Source: an uncultured Bacteroides sp. (lineage in GTDB: Bacteria > Bacteroidota > Bacteroidia > Bacteroidales > Bacteroidaceae). From it: a DNA stretch of 64,000 bases. The stretch's first letter is position 1; the number at the start of each line of letters is the position of its first letter. This document shows positions 34,982-44,242 of the stretch, piece by piece. Position numbers and translations under genes: made by a program. The notes beneath the pieces are model-generated. The model had not been told where the DNA came from, ran no database searches, and worked only from the letters and a program-made list of their open reading frames with translations. The stretch is taken from the NCBI RefSeq assembly GCF_963676325.1, contig NZ_OY781099.1, forward strand, positions 248,001 to 312,000. Direction: 5' to 3'.

Positions 34982-35599
34982 TTACTTAATTACAGTAACC
35001 TTCGATCTGTATATCTGCTTTTTGTTGGAAGTAATAATCAAATAATACAACCCATCTGACAAACTTCCCAAATCAAGAGTGTTTTCTCCATTTTGAATTT
35101 GACTTTCCATAAATTTCTGACCTGCTGTATTAAAGATTTTAAGCATGGCTTTTTGAGACTCAGAAATGTTTAAATTAAAATGAATGATCGAATTTGTTGG
35201 ATTCGGATAACTAGAAATATTATTATCCATTTTATTCAGGTTAATGCCTGTAGAATTCTGAACAATAATTTTACCTTTCATCCCCGTGGTGCCTACATGC
35301 ACAGTACAAACATAATAATGTGTCCCAACAGTAAGCTTATTCGGCAGTACCAGTCCACCACCCAAGGGTGTCGAAAAACCTCCGGGAAGAGGTGTTACAT
35401 CGTCTGCATTCCATGTATTTAGATTAACTTCCTGAACAGTGTGAATACTGGCTATGCTAAAATTAACGCTATCTCCAACGCTTATTGTTAAAGTAGACGG
35501 ACTAAATGTAAATCCCGAGTTTGTGATACTCCAGGTTTTGCCAAAACTTGCTATCCCCATTGTAAACAGCAAAATAAAGAGTAGTATTTTTCTCATCAT
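34982..35599 (-). CDS. Secreted cupredoxin-like protein with type IX sorting domain
   Basis: A 205-residue protein: signal peptide about 1-20, a plastocyanin/azurin-like domain (about 24-115) and a C-terminal sorting domain (about 128-205). The copper ligand pattern is present: His in SIHTVQE, then Y-Y-V-C-T-V-H-V-G-T-T-G-M, giving Cys, His and Met in canonical spacing. The tail SSYPNPTNSIIHF ... GLYYLIITSNKKQIYRSKVTVIK matches the type A sorting signal of type IX secretion (T9SS), which anchors or releases cargo at the cell surface. It stands alone on the minus strand. Confidence 0.85.
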   Translation of the reverse strand: MMRKILLFILLFTMGIASFGKTWSITNSGFTFSPSTLTISVGDSVNFSIASIHTVQEVNLNTWNADDVTPLPGGFSTPLGGGLVLPNKLTVGTHYYVCTVHVGTTGMKGKIIVQNSTGINLNKMDNNISSYPNPTNSIIHFNLNISESQKAMLKIFNTAGQKFMESQIQNGENTLDLGSLSDGLYYLIITSNKKQIYRSKVTVIK

Positions 35600-36385
35600 T
35601 ATTCTTTTTTATTGATTTATAAATTTTATCCATACATACATTCAGTCATACTGGATTCTAGGTTGCTCCTTTTCGATTGAATAATTTATATATCTATTGA
35701 ACAAAGAGTGAAGGGCGGATCAATAATCGAACTGACAGTCAGCAAATAAATTGCATTTTTTACAAAATCAATTATCACGTTTTAAACGTGCTTTTAGTGT
35801 TATTAAATAATGAGTTTTGAGAAATGAACCTGTGAGAATTTGGGAAATAATTTGATTAGTTAGTAATATATATATTAGAAAACATATGCTATGAATTTTA
35901 AGTTCTAGCGTATTAGCTAATTTATATAAATATCAGATAATTAAATGTTTATTTAAACTTTTAGATGAACATTATACCTAATCCTACCTAACCAGATATA
36001 TTATTATGCGATTAGAAAATAACTCTCTATATCAATTTTCCCATACTTCCATATTCTTGCTTTAATTATGAAATATAAAGCTGTAATTATCTTTTCTGAA
36101 TACAAGCATGTTCTTCTGGAGTTAATTGCCTGCTGTTTTAGGTAATCAATCAATTATTTTCCGTCCATCCGGATGTACAAGAGCTGTACATCCGGATGGA
36201 GGTTACTTATACATCCCGATGTGAATAACTCGTACACCCGGGTGGACAAAGAAAGGATAGACTAGTTTGTAATAACCTGATAAAGGTTGACTAAATTTGT
36301 TCTTCCCCCTTTTTAGAGTTGACTGGTTATACAAGATTGTAAACAGTTCAAATGTAATAGCCCTTTAGAGATATAAACCAAGCTA
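35600..36385. other. 786-bp intergenic region with palindromic array D
   Basis: AT-rich, no defensible gene on either strand. The only clear structure is the palindromic array at 36164-36248; no consensus promoter was identified for the cupredoxin-like gene. Confidence 0.6.
36164..36248. repeat. Palindromic word array D (TCCATCCGGATGTACA)
   Basis: A perfect 16-bp hairpin, 36164-36179 with 36185-36200, has a 5-nt loop; each arm contains CATCCGGATG, itself a palindrome. Two more degenerate copies follow at 36209-36225 (TATACATCCCGATGTGA) and 36231-36248 (CGTACACCCGGGTGGACA). Confidence 0.88.
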
Positions 36386-36631
36386 TTATTCTACAGACTT
36401 TCTGACTCTCTTTGAATAAACTCTTAAAGCGTAAGCCCCTGCCAGTGCTATCAAGATTAGTGTGCCTCCATCAACAGGTACAGTCTCAGGAGCTACATCG
36501 TCTGCTGTCTCGTCTGTTGTTGTAGCATTGTTGGTGTATAGGCTGAAAGACTCACTTGATTCAAAGGCCATTGCAGTTGTGATGCTGGCACACAGAGTAA
36601 AATAGATGAAAACAATTAGTGTTTTTCTCAT
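36386..36631 (-). CDS. Small protein with P-V-D-G-G C-terminal membrane tail
   Basis: An 81-residue protein: a signal peptide (about 1-22, ending AMAF), an acidic Thr/Asp/Glu linker, then PVDGGTLILIALAGAYALRVYSKRVRK, that is, P-V-D-G-G, a hydrophobic helix and a basic end. Short Bacteroidota proteins with a P-[IV]-D-G-G plus helix plus basic tail form a recognised type of C-terminal sorting signal (PID-CTERM-like), reminiscent of PEP-CTERM. It starts 11 nt after the large sorting-domain protein gene on the same strand and is probably co-expressed with it. Confidence 0.7.
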   Translation of the reverse strand: MRKTLIVFIYFTLCASITTAMAFESSESFSLYTNNATTTDETADDVAPETVPVDGGTLILIALAGAYALRVYSKRVRKSVE

Positions 36632-36642
36632 GTTTTAGATTG

Positions 36643-38715
36643 TTAATTGATAATTATTTTGGTTGTCTGATTCTTTATCTTAATCAAGTAAAGACCAGTT
36701 GGTAGCATTATTTGTTTCAGGGCTTCAGTAGAGCCAGTGTAGACTAGTTTGCCTTGAGCTGAGTAGATGTTTACTGTACCTTCTGTTCCGGTTACGTATA
36801 AAGTCCCGTTATCTTGCCATATTTTTATATTATCCGATTCTGCATTAGAAATTCCTGTACTTTCAAGCTGTGGATCGGTATAAATAGCGCTAACTGACAA
36901 GTTCGGCATTATCTCTTTATAAGCGATAAATGATTGATAAGGGAGAATATCATCGTTACTTTCAATATATTTATTGTTTTTGAGACTATAATATTTGTCG
37001 GCACCAACCAGCTCTTTGGGATTAATGCTGTATGTATATGGATTGCCCAAATGTGTGTAACCATTGCTAATAGCATATTGAGGAGCGCTTTCGTTAAGTG
37101 TTACTCCTTTGTCGGAGAAGAAAAATAATTCTCCATTGTCAATGTTTGATGAGACTTTAATGATATAACCTTTGTCACTCAATGTTGCATCAGTAAACTT
37201 TTCGTTTTCATAGCTCTTTAACATGTAGTCATGGTTTGCTCTTAACGAATATGCTTTACCATTTATGTACCCTCCCACGTTTTTTGGAATAAATGGGAGT
37301 GAGAAACTGTGCCATTTGCCTTGAGCAAACTTGCAGGTATATAATATTTCTCCGGTAACTGTAACTTTTCCACTTACTTTAGCTCCTTCTTTAATCTGTA
37401 GATTGCCATTTATTATTTCATTATTAAAAATCTTCTCTTCATTAGATTCAACAATTATTTGATCTCCAGAGAGTGTTTTAGCACAGATTTCATTGGACTG
37501 GTGCGTAGTAATATAACCATTGGTGGCTTTTACATTGTAGTAATAGGTCGTGTTTGGTGCCAGCCCCTCAACGGCGTAGGATGTCTGATTTCCCACATTC
37601 TTAGGATATCCCGCAATTGATGTTTCTACTCCGTTTTGAAGTTGAGTAATTTTTATGTTGTCTAAAATGAATGAATAGCGATCTTTTGTAACTCCTTCTA
37701 ATCTAATTATGCAATTTTCGGTTCCATTACTGAATGAATATGTTTTGTGTTGGCTCGTGTATAAACTAGTAGTATTAATTGTTATAGCTTCTACTTTCTC
37801 GTTATTAATGGAAAGATATACATCGCATGGCGCTGCATTTAATGTCCCAATATCAAAGTCCAGTTTAAATTTCCCGTTATCTTCTGATAAATTAAGTGGA
37901 GGCAATTCAATATAACTACCTTTTGTGCTGGTATTCCCTACTTTTAGGAACTTCTGATTTTCTGAAGCAGATATTTGGAAAGAAACATATTTTCCTTTCC
38001 ATTTGGGTAATAAAGTTGATAATTCAGTATCAATGGCTGACGATTTTGGATCTTGCTCACTAAAATCCTCGTATAATATTGTCTTTTCAGCGTTTCCGGG
38101 CAGCTTATTATATATATTGATTTCATAATCGGTTGCATTATTACAATTATTCCAGCTTGCAATGAATGATCTGGTTGTTATATTAGATGCTTCATTTGCA
38201 GTTGGAATAGGAATAAATTTAGGGATACCAGTTATATCAATACTGAAAAGCTTTGCGCCGGCTGTGTTGTCTGAATTTGCAGCGATAAGTCTTATTTTTG
38301 CATGTTTATTTGGTAATGAGGTTACAGAATAAGTGAAGGTCTTTGTAGCTGTACTTTCTGTGAGGGGATATTCATTAAGCAATCTCCAGTTTATCCCGTC
38401 GTCTGATATTTCTAACCTTGTTGTACAGTATTTATAATAATTAGAGATTCCAAGTTTTACTTGAATATATACTCCCGAAAAAGCAGTAAAATCATAAAAC
38501 TCTGTTGTTTCTACGGATGAACTAGAATTATTCATAATCCAGTAGCCTGCATTTGTTTTTACATTGCTAAGTGTCCAGGCTTCTGATTTGCCTGTGGTTC
38601 CATCTAATTTGGGAATGATTATGTCACTGTAGCAGTTTGTGTTGTAAGATAGTAATAGCATAAAAAAAGCAGCCAGGTTTAAGCCTAGCTGTTTGTGGTT
38701 AGTTAACTTTGGCAT
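36643..38715 (-). CDS. Large surface protein with Fn3 and type IX sorting domains
   Basis: A 690-residue exported protein from the ATG at 38715: signal peptide about 1-30, a discoidin/carbohydrate-binding-like beta domain, a fibronectin type III domain (PTANEASNITTRSFIASWNN, about 185-230), a cleaved-adhesin/choice-of-anchor-J-like domain (about 215-380), a second Fn3-like strand pair (SYAVEGLAPNTTYYYNVKA), and a type A C-terminal sorting domain ending GLYLIKIKNQTTKIIIN. The start at 38715 is chosen because the -7 element at 38740-38747 overlaps the longer start. No catalytic motif is seen; an adhesin or matrix role is inferred. Confidence 0.8.
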   Translation of the reverse strand: MPKLTNHKQLGLNLAAFFMLLLSYNTNCYSDIIIPKLDGTTGKSEAWTLSNVKTNAGYWIMNNSSSSVETTEFYDFTAFSGVYIQVKLGISNYYKYCTTRLEISDDGINWRLLNEYPLTESTATKTFTYSVTSLPNKHAKIRLIAANSDNTAGAKLFSIDITGIPKFIPIPTANEASNITTRSFIASWNNCNNATDYEINIYNKLPGNAEKTILYEDFSEQDPKSSAIDTELSTLLPKWKGKYVSFQISASENQKFLKVGNTSTKGSYIELPPLNLSEDNGKFKLDFDIGTLNAAPCDVYLSINNEKVEAITINTTSLYTSQHKTYSFSNGTENCIIRLEGVTKDRYSFILDNIKITQLQNGVETSIAGYPKNVGNQTSYAVEGLAPNTTYYYNVKATNGYITTHQSNEICAKTLSGDQIIVESNEEKIFNNEIINGNLQIKEGAKVSGKVTVTGEILYTCKFAQGKWHSFSLPFIPKNVGGYINGKAYSLRANHDYMLKSYENEKFTDATLSDKGYIIKVSSNIDNGELFFFSDKGVTLNESAPQYAISNGYTHLGNPYTYSINPKELVGADKYYSLKNNKYIESNDDILPYQSFIAYKEIMPNLSVSAIYTDPQLESTGISNAESDNIKIWQDNGTLYVTGTEGTVNIYSAQGKLVYTGSTEALKQIMLPTGLYLIKIKNQTTKIIIN

Positions 38716-38739
38716 GTGTTTATTTTTTGTATTATTTGC

Positions 38740-38747
38740 CAAAGATA
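38740..38747 (-). promoter_or_regulatory. -7 element of the large surface protein gene
   Basis: Minus strand TATCTTTG fits TAnnTTTG and lies 24 nt before the ATG at 38715. Confidence 0.6.
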
Positions 38748-38840
38748 TACAAATTATTATTACATGAAAATTATTTTCAATGTATATTTATTGAGTGTTG
38801 CTTATGTTGATTAATTATATTTATTTACTAATTACTTAAA

Positions 38841-39683
38841 CTACTCAATAACAACTCTTTCCACTACTATTTCAGTATTAAGAAAAGTTGATGCTGAATC
38901 GGAAAATTTTATTTCTGATTCAGTGGTAAGGAATTTACAGGATCCATTTTTTGTGCATAGTCCATCCATTTCAGGATGTCTTCTTAAATAACTTTTCAGA
39001 CTGGTAGCTACATATTCTCCTTGTGATATAACTTTAATTCCTTTCGGCAGATATTTATTTATCTTTGATAGGAGTAAAGGATAATGAGTGCACCCAAGAA
39101 TGATTGTATCAATTTCCGGATCTTTTGTAAGCAGGCTGTCAAGATGCTTTTTTACAAAATAATCAGCTCCTGGAGAGTCGTATTCCTGATTCTCTACTAA
39201 AGGAACCCACATAGGGCATGCTTCTCCACTAACTACAATGTCTGGGTAAAGCTTATGTATTTCTAATGGATAGGACTGTGATTTTATAGTTCCGGAGGTA
39301 GCTAGAACGCCAACATGTCTGGAATGAGTGATATCTCCAATGCATTCTACTGTGGGACGAATTACTCCCAATACTCTACGATTAGGGTCAATGCCTGGCA
39401 AATCATTGATTTGTATGCTTCTTAATGCTTTTGCAGATGCTGTGTTGCAGGCAAGGATTACCAGCTGACAACCCATCTCAAAAAGCTTATTCACTGCTTG
39501 TAGCGTGAACTCATAAACAATCTCAAAAGAACGTGTTCCGTAAGGTGTTCTGGCATTATCACCTAAATAGATGTAATCATACTCAGGCATGGTCTGCTTT
39601 ATTTGATCCAGAATAGTTAAGCCACCATATCCGGAATCAAAGACTCCGATAGGACCTGCTGATTTTGATAATTCTTTTTTCAT
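38841..39683 (-). CDS. murI: Glutamate racemase
   Basis: A 280-residue cofactor-independent racemase that supplies D-glutamate for peptidoglycan. GVFDSGYGGLT near residue 13-23, YLGDNARTPYG near 40, the catalytic Cys in ILACNTASA near 77, and the second Cys in ILGCTHYPLL near 196 are all present. It is the last gene of the minus-strand envelope operon, though a terminator at 39706-39735 stands just before it, so it may be partly uncoupled. Confidence 0.96.
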   Translation of the reverse strand: MKKELSKSAGPIGVFDSGYGGLTILDQIKQTMPEYDYIYLGDNARTPYGTRSFEIVYEFTLQAVNKLFEMGCQLVILACNTASAKALRSIQINDLPGIDPNRRVLGVIRPTVECIGDITHSRHVGVLATSGTIKSQSYPLEIHKLYPDIVVSGEACPMWVPLVENQEYDSPGADYFVKKHLDSLLTKDPEIDTIILGCTHYPLLLSKINKYLPKGIKVISQGEYVATSLKSYLRRHPEMDGLCTKNGSCKFLTTESEIKFSDSASTFLNTEIVVERVVIE

Positions 39684-39705
39684 TTAATGGAAAGTATATA
39701 AATAG

Positions 39706-39740
39706 AAAAAGGATGATATTATTATCATCCTTTTTTCATA
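39706..39740 (-). terminator. Terminator between the ompH pair and murI
   Basis: Perfect 13-bp stem AAAAAGGATGATA at 39706-39718 with 39723-39735, 4-nt loop, A- and T-rich ends. On the minus strand it follows the second OmpH-like gene and precedes murI by 22 nt. Confidence 0.85.
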
Positions 39741-39754
39741 ATATCAATAAAATC

Positions 39755-40267
39755 TTATTTGATTCCTAGTTTTGCTTTAATAGCAGGAGTAACATCAACG
39801 CTTACTTTATCGTTAAAGAAAGGAATTGTTGTTTTGTTGCTTACGTCAAAGATATAAGTATATCCTTGTTCCTGACCAACTGTTGCAATTGCAGTTTCTA
39901 ATTTCTTGAAGATTGGAGCAGTCTTTTCTTCCTGAGCTTTTTGCAATTGTTGTTGTGCTTCTTGTTCGTATTCCTGACCTCTCTGTGACATGTCTTGTAA
40001 TTCTTTTTGTCTTCTTTCAGAGATATTCTGAGGAAGAGTATCTTTTGCAGCTACAAATTCAGCATATTTCTTGTTAAACTCATCAGATGTTCTTTTAATT
40101 TCAGTGGTGTATTGTTTCTGCAATGCCTGCAATTCACTCTGTGCCTTGATATATTCAGGCATAACAGTAATAACATCAGAAAATTTCATGTGGCCAAACT
40201 TGAATGTTTGAGCTGATGCTCCTATAGGTAGAGCAAACAATAATACTAAAGCAATTTTTTTAAGCAT
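39755..40267 (-). CDS. OmpH/Skp-family periplasmic chaperone, second copy
   Basis: A 170-residue protein from the ATG at 40267: signal peptide about 1-20 (ending GASAQ), a long helical arm (about 50-120, rich in Gln, Glu and Lys: QEYEQEAQQQLQKAQEEK), and a C-terminal beta segment. Skp/OmpH trimers hold unfolded outer-membrane proteins for BamA. The start is supported by a -7 element at 40310-40317 which lies inside the longer frame. Together with the neighbour at 40323-40838 it forms an OmpH pair downstream of bamA, the usual layout in Bacteroidota. Confidence 0.9.
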   Translation of the reverse strand: MLKKIALVLLFALPIGASAQTFKFGHMKFSDVITVMPEYIKAQSELQALQKQYTTEIKRTSDEFNKKYAEFVAAKDTLPQNISERRQKELQDMSQRGQEYEQEAQQQLQKAQEEKTAPIFKKLETAIATVGQEQGYTYIFDVSNKTTIPFFNDKVSVDVTPAIKAKLGIK

Positions 40268-40309
40268 AATTCTATTTTTTATTAATGATTCCGTTTTAAA
40301 TACAGGATG

Positions 40310-40317
40310 CAAATGTA
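40310..40317 (-). promoter_or_regulatory. -7 element of the second ompH-like gene
   Basis: Minus strand TACATTTG fits TAnnTTTG, 42 nt before the ATG at 40267, giving an internal promoter in the operon. Confidence 0.5.
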
Positions 40318-40322
40318 TGAAA

Positions 40323-40838
40323 TTAATTTGAATATCCTAATTTTAAAAGAACATCATTGCTGATGTCTATTTGTGGTGAAGCAAATATGATGCTTGATGC
40401 CGATGCCCTGTCAATAATTGCTGAGTAACCTTTAGCTTCGGCTATACTTTTCACAGCATTATAAATTTCATCCTGAATAGGTTTTACTAAGCTTTCACGC
40501 TTTTTAAACAGTTCACCTTCAGGGCCAAAATATTTACGTTTCAGTTCTCCCGCAGCTTTTTCTTTTTCTACAACCTCATTTTCCTTCTTTGTTTTCTGCT
40601 CGTCGGATAAGAAAACAGCTTCAGATTGGTAATTTTTATAAAGCTTTTGAGCTTCATTAGATAAAGTTTCAACTTCGCTTTGCCATCTTTTAGAGATCTG
40701 GTTCAGTTGTTCATTTGCTCTTTCATAAGCAGGGATATTCTTTAAAATATATTCCATGTCAATCAAAGCAAATCTTTGTGCATTAGCAGCTATAGAGAAG
40801 GCGAACAATAGCACTGATAAAAGAATAGACTTTTTCAT
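40323..40838 (-). CDS. OmpH/Skp-family periplasmic chaperone, first copy
   Basis: A 171-residue Skp-like protein: signal peptide about 1-20 (ending ANAQ), FALIDMEYILKNIPAYERAN as the conserved N-terminal strand and helix, then a coiled-coil arm (about 50-115) and a C-terminal strand. It diverges from the second copy in sequence but has the same plan. It follows bamA by 28 nt and would be expressed with it. Confidence 0.92.
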   Translation of the reverse strand: MKKSILLSVLLFAFSIAANAQRFALIDMEYILKNIPAYERANEQLNQISKRWQSEVETLSNEAQKLYKNYQSEAVFLSDEQKTKKENEVVEKEKAAGELKRKYFGPEGELFKKRESLVKPIQDEIYNAVKSIAEAKGYSAIIDRASASSIIFASPQIDISNDVLLKLGYSN

Positions 40839-40866
40839 AACTTTTCGGTTTTTAAATATTAATAAT

Positions 40867-43494
40867 TTAGAATTCCTGTCCTAAGATAAAGTGGAACTGG
40901 CTGCCTCCGTATTGTTTTGAGCCAAATACTTTATCGAATCCATAAGCCCAGTCAATACCCATCATACCAATCATAGGTAAGAAGATACGAACACCGACAC
41001 CTGCAGAACGTTTCAGATCAAAAGGATTGAAATTCTTTATATCGTGCCAAGCGTTACCTGCTTCAACAAAGCTTAGTGCATAGATACTTGTTGAAGATTC
41101 CAGCATTAACGGATATCTTAATTCAAGACCTAAACGAGTGTATGCATAGCCAGCTAAACCACTTGGTGTTAAAGAGTTGTTTTCATAACCACGTAAAGCT
41201 ACACTTTCAGTTGCATAAGTTGAGTAACCTGTCATACCGTCACCACCCATATCGAATGTTTCGAAAGGAGATTTCTTATTCACATCAAAATGTCCTAAGA
41301 AACCAAAATCAGCTCTGGTCATTAACACAGGACATTTTGTTCCGTCTGTAAGTGAGGTAAATGTCTTTGATTTGAACTTCCATTTGTGATACTCAACCCA
41401 TTTGTACATCTTGTTTCTGTCATTTACATTGTTTTGATTATATGAACTATAATCTACTCCATCAAATAAAGAATAAGGAGGAGTTACCTGTACAGACAGA
41501 GAGAAGTCTGAACCACGACGTGGATAGATTGGATTATCAGATGAACTTCTGGCAAGTGTAAGGTTCAAACTAAAGTTGTTACAGTTTCCGTTTGTTACAG
41601 GGAAATATTGCCAGTTTTTAAGCTCATATCTTTGGAATGATAGTTCAGAAGAAAGCGTAAAGTAGTCATCCGGCCATTTTAAACGTTTACCCCAACCAAT
41701 AGAAACTCCATACATTTGAATGTTTTTATTCTTGTCGTATGCGCTTGACATGTCATAGTTGTTACCATAATTATAGTTTCCATATCCACCATATCCACTA
41801 TAAAGGCTGCTGTTATAACTGTTCTGGTAAGCTGAATTATAATAGCTGCTGTTTATATCTGTTTGCTTAGAATAGAAAGCAGATACAGAGAAAGAGTTAG
41901 GTCGCTTTCCACCAAACCATGGATCAAAGAAAGATACGTTGTATGATTGATAGTAAGTACCATTTGTCTGACCACTGATTGTTAATGTCTGTCCGTCACC
42001 TTGTGGTAGTATTCCTCTATAGTTTTCTCCCGGATGGAAAAGGTTTGCAAAGGAGAAGTTGGTGAACTTTAAACTTAGTTTACCGATAACTCCTGTTTGT
42101 CCCCAACCTGCAGAGAATTCCACCTGGTCATTAGCTTTTGATTCCAGATTATAAGCAATATCTACAGTTCCGTTAGTCTGATCGGGTTGTATATCCGGTT
42201 TGATAGTTTCTGGATTGAAGTGTCCCATCTGGGCAATTTCACGCACAGATCTTTCAATATCTTCTTTGCTAAATAATTGTCCCGGTTTAGTACGAAGTTC
42301 ACGGCGAACAACATTCTCATATAAACGATCGTTTCCGTTAATCTTAATCTTATTGATATTTGCCTGACGACCCTCTGTTATTCTCATTTCGAGATCAATA
42401 GAGTCTTTGTCAACGTTTACTTCTACCGGATCCAGTGAGTAGAACAGGTATCCATTATTATAATAAAGATTTCCAATAGCGTCAGGGTCAGAAGATGTAC
42501 GTTCTCCCAATAATTTTTGGTTGTAAACGTCTCCTTTTTTCATGCGGAGTAAGAAGTTAAGATAATCAGTGGTGTACAGAGTGTTTCCAACCCAATTGAT
42601 ATTTCTTACATAATACTTGCTTCCCTCATCTATCTTAATAAATACATTAACAGTCTTATCATCATAAGGAGTTACGCTATCTGAAACGATAGCTGCGTCA
42701 CGATATCCCAGCTCATTGTATTTGTCGATAATAAGTTTTTTATCCTCAACATATTTTTCATCTACGAATTTCTTTGTGCGGAAAAGGTTGAGAAGTTTTC
42801 CTTTCTCATTCGTTTTTTTCATAACGCGCTTCAACTTAGACTCTGTTATAGCGCTATTACCAATGATAGTGATTTTATTTACTTTTACCTTATCCTTTTT
42901 ATCAATGTTAATGTCAACAATGACTTTGTTCTCGCCGGATACATCGTCTCGTTGAACAATAACAACCTCGGCATTCTTGAATCCTTTTTCATCAAAATGT
43001 CTTTTGATAAGAGTCTTTGCACGGTCAACCAGGTTAGGGGTAATTTGATTCCCTTTTACTAATCCTAGCTTTGCCTCCAGATCCTCTCTATCCGATTTCT
43101 TTATTCCATTGTAGTGGATTTCAGATATACGCGGTCGTTGTTTTAAAGCAATATCGAGAAATACTTTATTATCTTCTATTTTTGTTGCGTAGATATGAAC
43201 GTCAGAAAACAGACCGTGTTTCATGTAACGTTTAACAGCCTGTGTTATTTCGTCGCCTGGCACAGATACAACCTGCCCAACAGAGAGTCCGGATAAACCT
43301 ATGAGCAAGTAGTCTTCTTGTTCTTTAACTCCTGAAACGGTTATTCCTCCGATTTCATATTTTTTTGGGGTAGCAGAATACAGGATTACTGGCTTGGCAG
43401 ACTTCACTGAATCGCTTTTCTCTTGCGCATAGCCTGATAATGTGAATAAGCTCAGGCTGGTTAATAGTAGTATTCGGGAAATACGATAATGCAT
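40867..43494 (-). CDS. bamA: Outer membrane protein assembly factor BamA
   Basis: An 875-residue Omp85 protein from the ATG at 43494, 10 nt after uppS; the 46-residue upstream extension overlaps uppS and lacks a signal peptide. The signal peptide ends SGYAQ (about 24), five POTRA domains follow (about 50-470), and a C-terminal 16-strand barrel ends in QFHFILGQEF. An extracellular-loop segment near residues 565-600 is very rich in Tyr, Gly, Asn and Ser (SGYGGYGNYNYGNNYD), unlike the rest of the barrel and a likely fast-evolving surface loop. Confidence 0.95.
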   Translation of the reverse strand: MHYRISRILLLTSLSLFTLSGYAQEKSDSVKSAKPVILYSATPKKYEIGGITVSGVKEQEDYLLIGLSGLSVGQVVSVPGDEITQAVKRYMKHGLFSDVHIYATKIEDNKVFLDIALKQRPRISEIHYNGIKKSDREDLEAKLGLVKGNQITPNLVDRAKTLIKRHFDEKGFKNAEVVIVQRDDVSGENKVIVDINIDKKDKVKVNKITIIGNSAITESKLKRVMKKTNEKGKLLNLFRTKKFVDEKYVEDKKLIIDKYNELGYRDAAIVSDSVTPYDDKTVNVFIKIDEGSKYYVRNINWVGNTLYTTDYLNFLLRMKKGDVYNQKLLGERTSSDPDAIGNLYYNNGYLFYSLDPVEVNVDKDSIDLEMRITEGRQANINKIKINGNDRLYENVVRRELRTKPGQLFSKEDIERSVREIAQMGHFNPETIKPDIQPDQTNGTVDIAYNLESKANDQVEFSAGWGQTGVIGKLSLKFTNFSFANLFHPGENYRGILPQGDGQTLTISGQTNGTYYQSYNVSFFDPWFGGKRPNSFSVSAFYSKQTDINSSYYNSAYQNSYNSSLYSGYGGYGNYNYGNNYDMSSAYDKNKNIQMYGVSIGWGKRLKWPDDYFTLSSELSFQRYELKNWQYFPVTNGNCNNFSLNLTLARSSSDNPIYPRRGSDFSLSVQVTPPYSLFDGVDYSSYNQNNVNDRNKMYKWVEYHKWKFKSKTFTSLTDGTKCPVLMTRADFGFLGHFDVNKKSPFETFDMGGDGMTGYSTYATESVALRGYENNSLTPSGLAGYAYTRLGLELRYPLMLESSTSIYALSFVEAGNAWHDIKNFNPFDLKRSAGVGVRIFLPMIGMMGIDWAYGFDKVFGSKQYGGSQFHFILGQEF

Positions 43495-43504
43495 TTTATT
43501 TGTT

Positions 43505-44236
43505 TTATATTTGTTCACTTGTTTTGCCAAAACGGCGTTCTCTTTTCTGAAACTCACAAATTGCTTTCCGGAGCTCTTCTTCTCTGAAGTCCGGCCAGAA
43601 AGTATCGCAAAAGTAAAGTTCTGAATACGCACATTGCCACATCAGATAGTTACTAAGACGAAGCTCTCCTCCAGTCCGGATCAAAAGGTCCGGATCGGGC
43701 ATAAAGTTCGTGGCAAGATGAGATGCAATACATTCATCAGTAATCTGATCAATGGAGAGTTTCCCTTGCTGAACTTCTTTAGCAATCTGTCTAGTTGTTT
43801 CTGTTATCTCCCATCGGGATGAGTAGCTTAAAGCTAATACAAGACACATTCCAGTATTGGAAGCAGTCCTCTCGATGCAATGATTTAAGCTGTTTCTCAC
43901 ATTCTCGGGTATCATATCCATGTTACCAATAATGCGGAAGCTTATATTATTTTTCATAAAAATCGCCTCTTCAATAGAATCAAACAAGAGCGCCATGATT
44001 GCGGCTATCTCATTTGCTGGTCTGTTCCAGTTCTCTGTCGAGAAGGTATATAAAGTGAGGTATTTCACCCCTAACTTTGCTGCTTCTTCTGCAATAATAT
44101 GTACTGTTTCAGCTCCGGCCTGATGTCCAAAACTTCGTTCATGACCACGTTGTTTGGCCCATCTCCCGTTGCCATCCATTATTATTGCAATATGCTTGGG
44201 TATCCGATCAATATCTATTTCTTCTTTATATGGCAT
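43505..44236 (-). CDS. uppS: Isoprenyl transferase (undecaprenyl diphosphate synthase)
   Basis: A 243-residue cis-prenyltransferase making the lipid carrier for peptidoglycan and surface polysaccharides. HIAIIMDGNGRWAK (catalytic Asp) near 15-28, GHQAGAETV near 40, STENWNRP near 73 and RTGGELRLSNYLMWQ near 195 are all conserved. Placed 6 nt after the barrel protein gene and 10 nt before bamA, the common uppS-bamA pair of Bacteroidota. Confidence 0.96.
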   Translation of the reverse strand: MPYKEEIDIDRIPKHIAIIMDGNGRWAKQRGHERSFGHQAGAETVHIIAEEAAKLGVKYLTLYTFSTENWNRPANEIAAIMALLFDSIEEAIFMKNNISFRIIGNMDMIPENVRNSLNHCIERTASNTGMCLVLALSYSSRWEITETTRQIAKEVQQGKLSIDQITDECIASHLATNFMPDPDLLIRTGGELRLSNYLMWQCAYSELYFCDTFWPDFREEELRKAICEFQKRERRFGKTSEQI

Positions 44237-44242
44237 AATTCC

